Below, one piece after another: positions 58,801 to 64,000 of a DNA stretch of 64,000 nt (position 1 is its first letter; every line of letters starts with the position of its first letter). Both the position numbers and the translations under genes were made by a program. The DNA is taken from assembly GCA_914767715.1 (NCBI GenBank), contig OU612065.1, positions 21,204,001 to 21,268,000 of the forward strand, given 5' to 3'. The notes beneath the pieces are model-generated. The model was given only the letters and a program-made list of their open reading frames with translations. It did not search any database and was not told where the DNA came from. Origin of the DNA: Membranipora membranacea. Lineage: Eukaryota; Bryozoa; Gymnolaemata; Cheilostomatida; Membraniporidae.

Positions 58801-61800
58801 TAGTATAGTCATTGTTATAACTGAAATGTTGTGTTCTCCTGTAATAGTAAAGTTGGCGTTTTTTTATATAATATTATACTAATGTCATGCCTCATATCTA
58901 TGATTGCGTAATACCATTAAGACGATGAAATATTCCAAGATGAAAAATGTTGATTATCAGGCGTGATGACAGCTTTATACTTTAAAAAAATGTCAGTTGT
59001 GAATTGGGAATATTGAGTTTTGTAAACGACATCATTTTAATAAATTCTGCAAAGTTATGCAGCGAGCTGTATGTTCATGTACAGAGACCATCATTGTGAC
59101 AATTGGCGTTGTGACTAGAACATTGGCTGCATTGAATTTTATCTAACAAAATACCATTAGTGAGTATGACAATGTGACTGGAACCAGGATTTATTAGATT
59201 GCCTGTTACTGCCACATGTTGACGGGTAAACAGTAAGTGAGTTGTTTTAATTCAGTATAAAGACTCAGTGATTGGCCGCAAAGAAGGAGAGTCCGCTGGA
59301 TACAAAAATAATATATACAGATCTAGTAACACAGCCTGGTTAAAAGATGAAGAGGATGAGATTATCGAGGCTTTATCCAGACGTATCGGAGCTATCTCGA
59401 TCATTCTACAGCTGAACCATTCCAAGTAAGAATGTGAATTATAAACTAGCTGGTATAAAGTTCGCTTGCATATCTTAGGAGTTTGATTACTGCCAATAAA
59501 ATGGTTCAAAATTTTCATTCAACTCTACCCAAAGGCCCAAGTATGTTATAGTCAGGCAGTTATATATGATAAAGTTGTGTCAGATATGTATGGTAACAAA
59601 ATTCAATGCTCTACTTGGCATGAATTATTGATGGTGGACAAGTGCCTTCCATAAAAGAAGGTAGCTCCCATTCTCTGCATTATGAGTCACAGCCTCCTGG
59701 AAGTGATTGTTACTTGTATTGTGCAGCACTTGTGTATCATTAGTTACTTTTGACTTTGCAGGTTGTGAGTTACGGTATTGGAGGCTTTTACAAACCACAC
59801 CAAGATTGGATAAATGAAGAGGTAAGCAGGGCAGAACAAATTGAATAATTAAATGGATCATTTTTATAGACACTTTGAATTTCCAACCATCCTGCCTTAC
59901 GATTTTCCACCGTCATTTAAATTGCCACATAGACGAAGGATCAGAAGGCTGGTGCTAGGTCGATTTGTGAAGATTTGGCATGATGTGACAATGTATTTTT
60001 CTGGTAATTGAAAAATTTGTATTACCTCTGACGACAATATCCACTTTTCTGCTCGACAGCCATCTGATAAGATTTTGATAGATAAAACACCATTCAGCAA
60101 TGAAGGGATATCGGGTTTGTCATCCCTAGTTGTAGTTCATACAGCCAGTCTGATAGAGCCATTGATATGAATTTATTGATCAGCGGTAAAATACATAGCG
60201 TGGCTATTTGTGAAGATATGCCATCAGTATTAAGCTTTGTGTCAGGATCTACATAACGCTTAAAATCTGTCAGCTATTGTGTTATGTATTGTTTGACGCC
60301 CCAGTAGCAACCCTCAAAAACTCAGGCTAACTGCCTGACAAAGGAAAACCTTACATGATTAGCCATACGCTTGCTCAGGGTCAGATATGTACCCCTCATC
60401 CATATAATATATAATGGTGGATAGAGCAAATCAGTGCCCATATATTGATAATGGGAAAGTACAGATATAGGGATGCAAGCATCTCATTCCTTGAAATTGT
60501 GAAATAATTTACTCATTTTTTTTCAGTATTTCAATATTACTGAAATTATGAAAGGGACGGGTAACAGAATAGCCACATGGATGTTTTATGTGAGTAGATA
60601 ATCTATACACGTTCAACTGGTCAATTCTCTTGATTGAAAAGAAAGACTGTAACAGAAAAGTTTGGTCCATGACACCAGAATCCTTTACAGGAGCATAAAT
60701 GACCAAACTTCATGTTACTTTGTACTTTGTACTTCACCTGCTATTGTTTCCAAACTATTTCTCACAAGCGCCAGTAAAAGTTATCTTTTTTGCAGCATGT
60801 TCTTCATAATATTTTTGTGATGAGATAGAATAGAATCAAAACCCTATATTGAAAATTTCAGTTCCAAGAGTAATATGTCTACTAATTCCGTATCAGGTGG
60901 AAAATTCAATATTCCCTCTATCTTCATTCCAGTTAAATGACGTTCAAAAAGGGGGATCAACAATATTTCCTAAGGTTAACGCAGCAGTTCGGCCAGAAAA
61001 GGTAATTTTATTACACAAAAACCACCATTACTATTAAAATAATTCTGATTTTACACACAAATGTATTGCGGTAACAGAGGACCAGTATCCCAATTAGATC
61101 AGATTGGATTGGATTAGACCCTGCTGTGCTTGGGATGAAATAAATTTATAGAGTTCAAAACACAGTCCTCCTGACTGTCCTTACTTTGGATTTGAGCATT
61201 GGCATCCTTATTGTTCACATTCCACACAACATGTTTACAGGGAGGAGCTGCGATGTGGAAGAACTTGTACAAAAATGGCACTGGTAACCCGAGAAATGTG
61301 CATTCTGCTTGTCCTGTATTGGAAGGATACAAATGGAGTGAGTTCCACAAACTTTCATATGAGCACTGAGTAGTTTGGTTGTTAGATGGATTTGTGGAGG
61401 TTGTAAGTTTTATTTTCTTTGGTCCTTTCTTCAATGGCCGCCTCCATATTTCCCATTTTTCTAGGATTTCAACTTCAAATTCATTCTCATCAATAGGACT
61501 TGTAATCAACATAGCTCAATCCACGAAGAAAATGAAACCAAATTTTGCCTCTTCTAGTGAATTTATCGAATAGTGCGATTCTGACGCAACAGTTTCTTTG
61601 CACAAGGGGTAAAAGGCCTATCTAAGGTATACTTATTATTCATTGCTCAGTTAGAGTGCTCAAATTCTGCCGGGATGTTTGTTCTGGTATTCCATTTTCG
61701 ACTGCATCCAACCCAAAGTGGTGGATAACGAAATTTTCGAGTACTTCTCTATGCCACACACCGTCTACATGTATATATTTTCTGTTTCAGTTAGTACCAA

Positions 61801-61861
61801 GTGGTTCCACAACTATGGGAACGAGTTCAATTGGAAATGTGATCTAGATGCGAATTTCTAA
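55827..61861 (+). pseudogene. P4HA copy E, decayed pseudogene lacking exons 1-2
   Basis: Recognisable exons: 55827-55970 (exon 3), 57326-57483, 57949-58179, 58481-58660, 59256-59425, 59762-59821, 60527-60589, 60933-61001, 61241-61337 and 61791-61861. Signal peptide and N-terminal exons 1-2 are gone. The exon 4 donor is GTTTGA instead of GTAAGC. The exon 6 donor is ATAAGA instead of GTAAGA; reading through stops after 20 codons. Exon 7 is 170 nt, because 7 bp are deleted before CAGCTGAACC, shifting the frame; splicing to exon 8 would meet TGA at once, before the HxD motif. The catalytic residues are nevertheless still encoded (PHQDW, VHSACPVLEGYK), so decay is fairly recent. It is closest to copy D. 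Transcription is possible but no functional enzyme can result. Confidence 0.9.
59535..59750. mobile_element. TTAA-type MITE, copy 3, truncated, pseudogene intron 7
   Basis: It matches the left half of the 45142 element (ATGTTATAGTCAGGCAGTTA, CAATGCTCTACTTGGCAT, ATTATTGATGGTGGA) and part of the inner palindrome, then ends; the right terminal arm is missing. Copy D has no element in this intron. Confidence 0.7.
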
Positions 61862-64000
61862 GCCTACTACTACTACAACTACCATTACTTTCACTGCAGA
61901 TTTGAACGAAAATGTAGAACTATATCAACAGAATATAGATGACACATCAGTCAGTGATGAAAACTGTCGGGTGGTACCCTAGTAAAGTGCTCACACTCTG
62001 CACAGGTTACTGGTTGAAGTGCAATTCATGCGGTTGATATTCAGGAGCCACTACAAGCAACCTGGGCGTTTTAGTTTGAGCACTTAAACTAGTGCTATCC
62101 TAGAGAATTATTATTTATATATGACTTAAGGTTAGCTAGTACCCTAACCATACTTAACCATACTTACCATTATTTATTATTGAGTATGCGGCTGGTGAAA
62201 GTTTTTGTTAACATGATATATCGCCTTTTCAGGTTCTCAGGAACTACTTGTCCCATCTCAAAAAATCTTTCACTGACGCGTTGCCAGTAGTCTGACTTAA
62301 GTTTAATATCGCAATTTTTTTTAAACCGCATGTTTCGAACTTGATTAATTGTACATAAACTAAAATATATTGAAAACATATAGGCAGCAATGGGCAAAAT
62401 GATGCCCACCCTCCCTGATAAAACAAAGCAACAGCCGGGGAACTAAGAACCTGCCTAGTACTAGCCTTGTACTGTGGGTAAAAACATACCTGCTTTTCAA
62501 ACTCCAAGGTTACCTCAACGTCAAACAAAAAAATGTGTCATAATATGGTGCTACATGTCTACATATTTTCTAAAAGGCAAAATACAACGTGTGCAAAATC
62601 AGTTATTACTTTTTTCTTAAAATCATTCCATCAAGCCTTTTCGAGGCTCTACTCAGTTCTAGATCTAGTTGTTATGCTCAAATTTTGCCACGTTGGTCCT
62701 GGTAGGACACTTTCATTATCAACTCACATCATCATCATCTTTGAAGCGGAGAGAGTTGTCCTCACTTGGGTACAGGTTCTGGGACCCATGCAGCTCACAT
62801 GTAACCTGTTTCTGATTTCTCTTTATATTGTGAATGGTGTGTGTGTGAATAAAGTTCAAGCTCAGCGTTTCTGTGCGTTATTGATTGATCATATTGATCT
62901 ATATATTACTTACTCTAATACTACTCTTAACTATAATACATTTTTTTTTCTGAACTTTATTGTGTAAAACTATACAACTACCTAGAAACTAAAAATATCT
63001 TTCTCGCTTTGCAAGCTACCTCGTTTGACAGTAATCTACCGATATTTATTGCACTAAAAATATTGCACTGATATGTTAGCATGGAAAATGAATGTAAAAG
63101 TTTGACTGAATAAAACTGGTTTGGCATTTTAATTTTGTAGATTTAAGGTTGTCATAATCTCACAAATACTGTTAATCAGGTTTGTATTATAGTATTAATG
63201 ACTGGGAGATCAGCTTTGAGTATAAGGGTAGATATGAGATTTAATATAATAGTTTTAACACCGGTATATCCTCTTTGGTCTTTAGAATTTTAAGTTTAGC
63301 TTAACAAGGACAACAAATTCCACTAGCCAGGTTGTAAAAGCTAAACATTTACTCGGGTGGATGATTATGGCATTGCATTATCGACAGAATCTGGTGGGGA
63401 GGTGGTTGATGTTCAAATGCTACTACCAGCAACCCAGGAAAGGGTTAAAGCACTTAAACTACCCAGCACAAAGTGTTCGTTCAGCATCACAATGGAATAA
63501 AAACTGCCAGTCTTACTCCATTGGACATCGGTATCTTGTTGCAGCAATAAGACAGAGAATGTCTGTCTACTTATTTAAGAGGAATAACACCGGTAACTTT
63601 GTTACAATCGTCACTCAGCTCGAGTCGATAATCTGTCTCACCATCCAGCATCTCAGCGATACCACTTTTCCATACCATGTCAGCCAAAGCACGATTCCTT
63701 TTGCTTAAAGAATAAAAAACAAAGATTGACCATTAAGTAGGCGGTAGCTCAGTTGGTTAGAGCGCTGTCCCTTCAGCATGCAAATGTTGAAGGTTGTTGG
63801 TTCGAATCCCACTGCAGTCTATCGACTACTGGGATTTGGTTGGCCCCTAGGTGTGCTCCAACCTGCCTGCCAACTGAGAGCAAACGGGCGCAGATATTGC
63901 AGCCTAGCCCCTAAGGCAACTGGTATTTCGCCGCCCATGCTTTGGGATGTGGCGTGTGATATGACATCTGATTTTAATCAACCTTTTTTAATCAAGGATT
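61862..64000 (+). other. 3' flank of pseudogene E
   Basis: The first 100 bp match the copy D 3' UTR (ACAGAATATAGATG). Beyond that there is no supportable gene. A low-copy phrase built on ACTACCAGCAACC...GAGCACTTAAACTAG recurs at 62060-62100 and 63420-63470, and near 26870, 37440 and 50470, which marks another dispersed repeat. A tRNA SINE closes the window. Confidence 0.55.
63738..63975 (+). mobile_element. tRNA-derived SINE with intact A and B boxes
   Basis: Box A TAGCTCAGTTGG (63745-63756) and box B GGTTCGAATCC (63799-63809) are spaced as in a tRNA promoter. The head would not fold into a full cloverleaf because the acceptor ends do not pair. A tail with GGTGTGCTCCAACCTGCCTG follows, shared with 49347. 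Probably transcribed by Pol III in principle. Confidence 0.8.

Noticed and set aside
55827-61861. Copy E as a functional short P4HA isoform starting at exon 3
   Set aside because: No ATG suits exon 3, the exon 6 donor is AT, and the 7-bp deletion in exon 7 forces a stop before the catalytic residues.
63738-63815. Possible functional tRNA gene
   Set aside because: A and B boxes are present, but the acceptor stem does not pair and a SINE tail shared with 49347 follows, so it is a tRNA-derived SINE.

Overview
This is a eukaryotic (metazoan) genomic window. It is AT-rich, has split genes with GT-AG introns of a few hundred bases to about 2.7 kb, and is full of non-LTR retrotransposon debris, SINEs, MITE-like foldback elements and microsatellites. 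The style suggests an invertebrate animal, but the sequence alone does not fix the phylum.

The window is dominated by one gene family. Five copies of a collagen-type prolyl 4-hydroxylase alpha subunit (P4HA) lie head to tail on the + strand. Each intact copy has 12 coding exons with the same intron positions and phases. Copy A (7892-19382, 542 aa) is the most diverged. Copies B (19973-26696, 559 aa) and C (30242-37297, 557 aa) are close sisters. Copy D (42343-50288, 535 aa) pairs with copy E (55827-61861). Copies A-D are complete reading frames with signal peptide, N-terminal coiled region, TPR-like peptide-substrate domain and a double-stranded beta-helix dioxygenase domain carrying HxD...H and the 2-oxoglutarate lysine. 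Copy E is a pseudogene: exons 1 and 2 are missing, the exon 6 donor is AT instead of GT, and exon 7 has a 7-bp frameshifting deletion.

The spacers are homologous as well, so the unit of duplication is about 10 kb (gene plus flank). Comparing paralogous sites gives natural empty/filled pairs. These place a 5'-truncated LINE (about 37.61-39.57 kb, minus strand), a TTAA-flanked MITE (45142-45506), a U2-snRNA-like SINE (41254-41485), a hAT-like element (34688-35207) and a 57-bp minisatellite (21647-22097) after particular duplications. The spacer between D and E carries two adjacent elements with exact 8-bp target duplications: one with arms of almost 600 bp (51271-53912) and one of 1008 bp (54002-55009).

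The first 7.8 kb has no supportable gene. It holds a perfect 48-copy ATG microsatellite, a decayed LINE reverse-transcriptase tail and an 80-bp palindromic element with an 8-bp target duplication. The last 2.1 kb holds the pseudogene 3' flank and a tRNA-derived SINE. If expressed, the four intact proteins would act in the ER lumen with protein disulfide isomerase as alternative alpha subunits of prolyl 4-hydroxylase. The array resembles in principle the clustered PH4alpha genes known in Drosophila.
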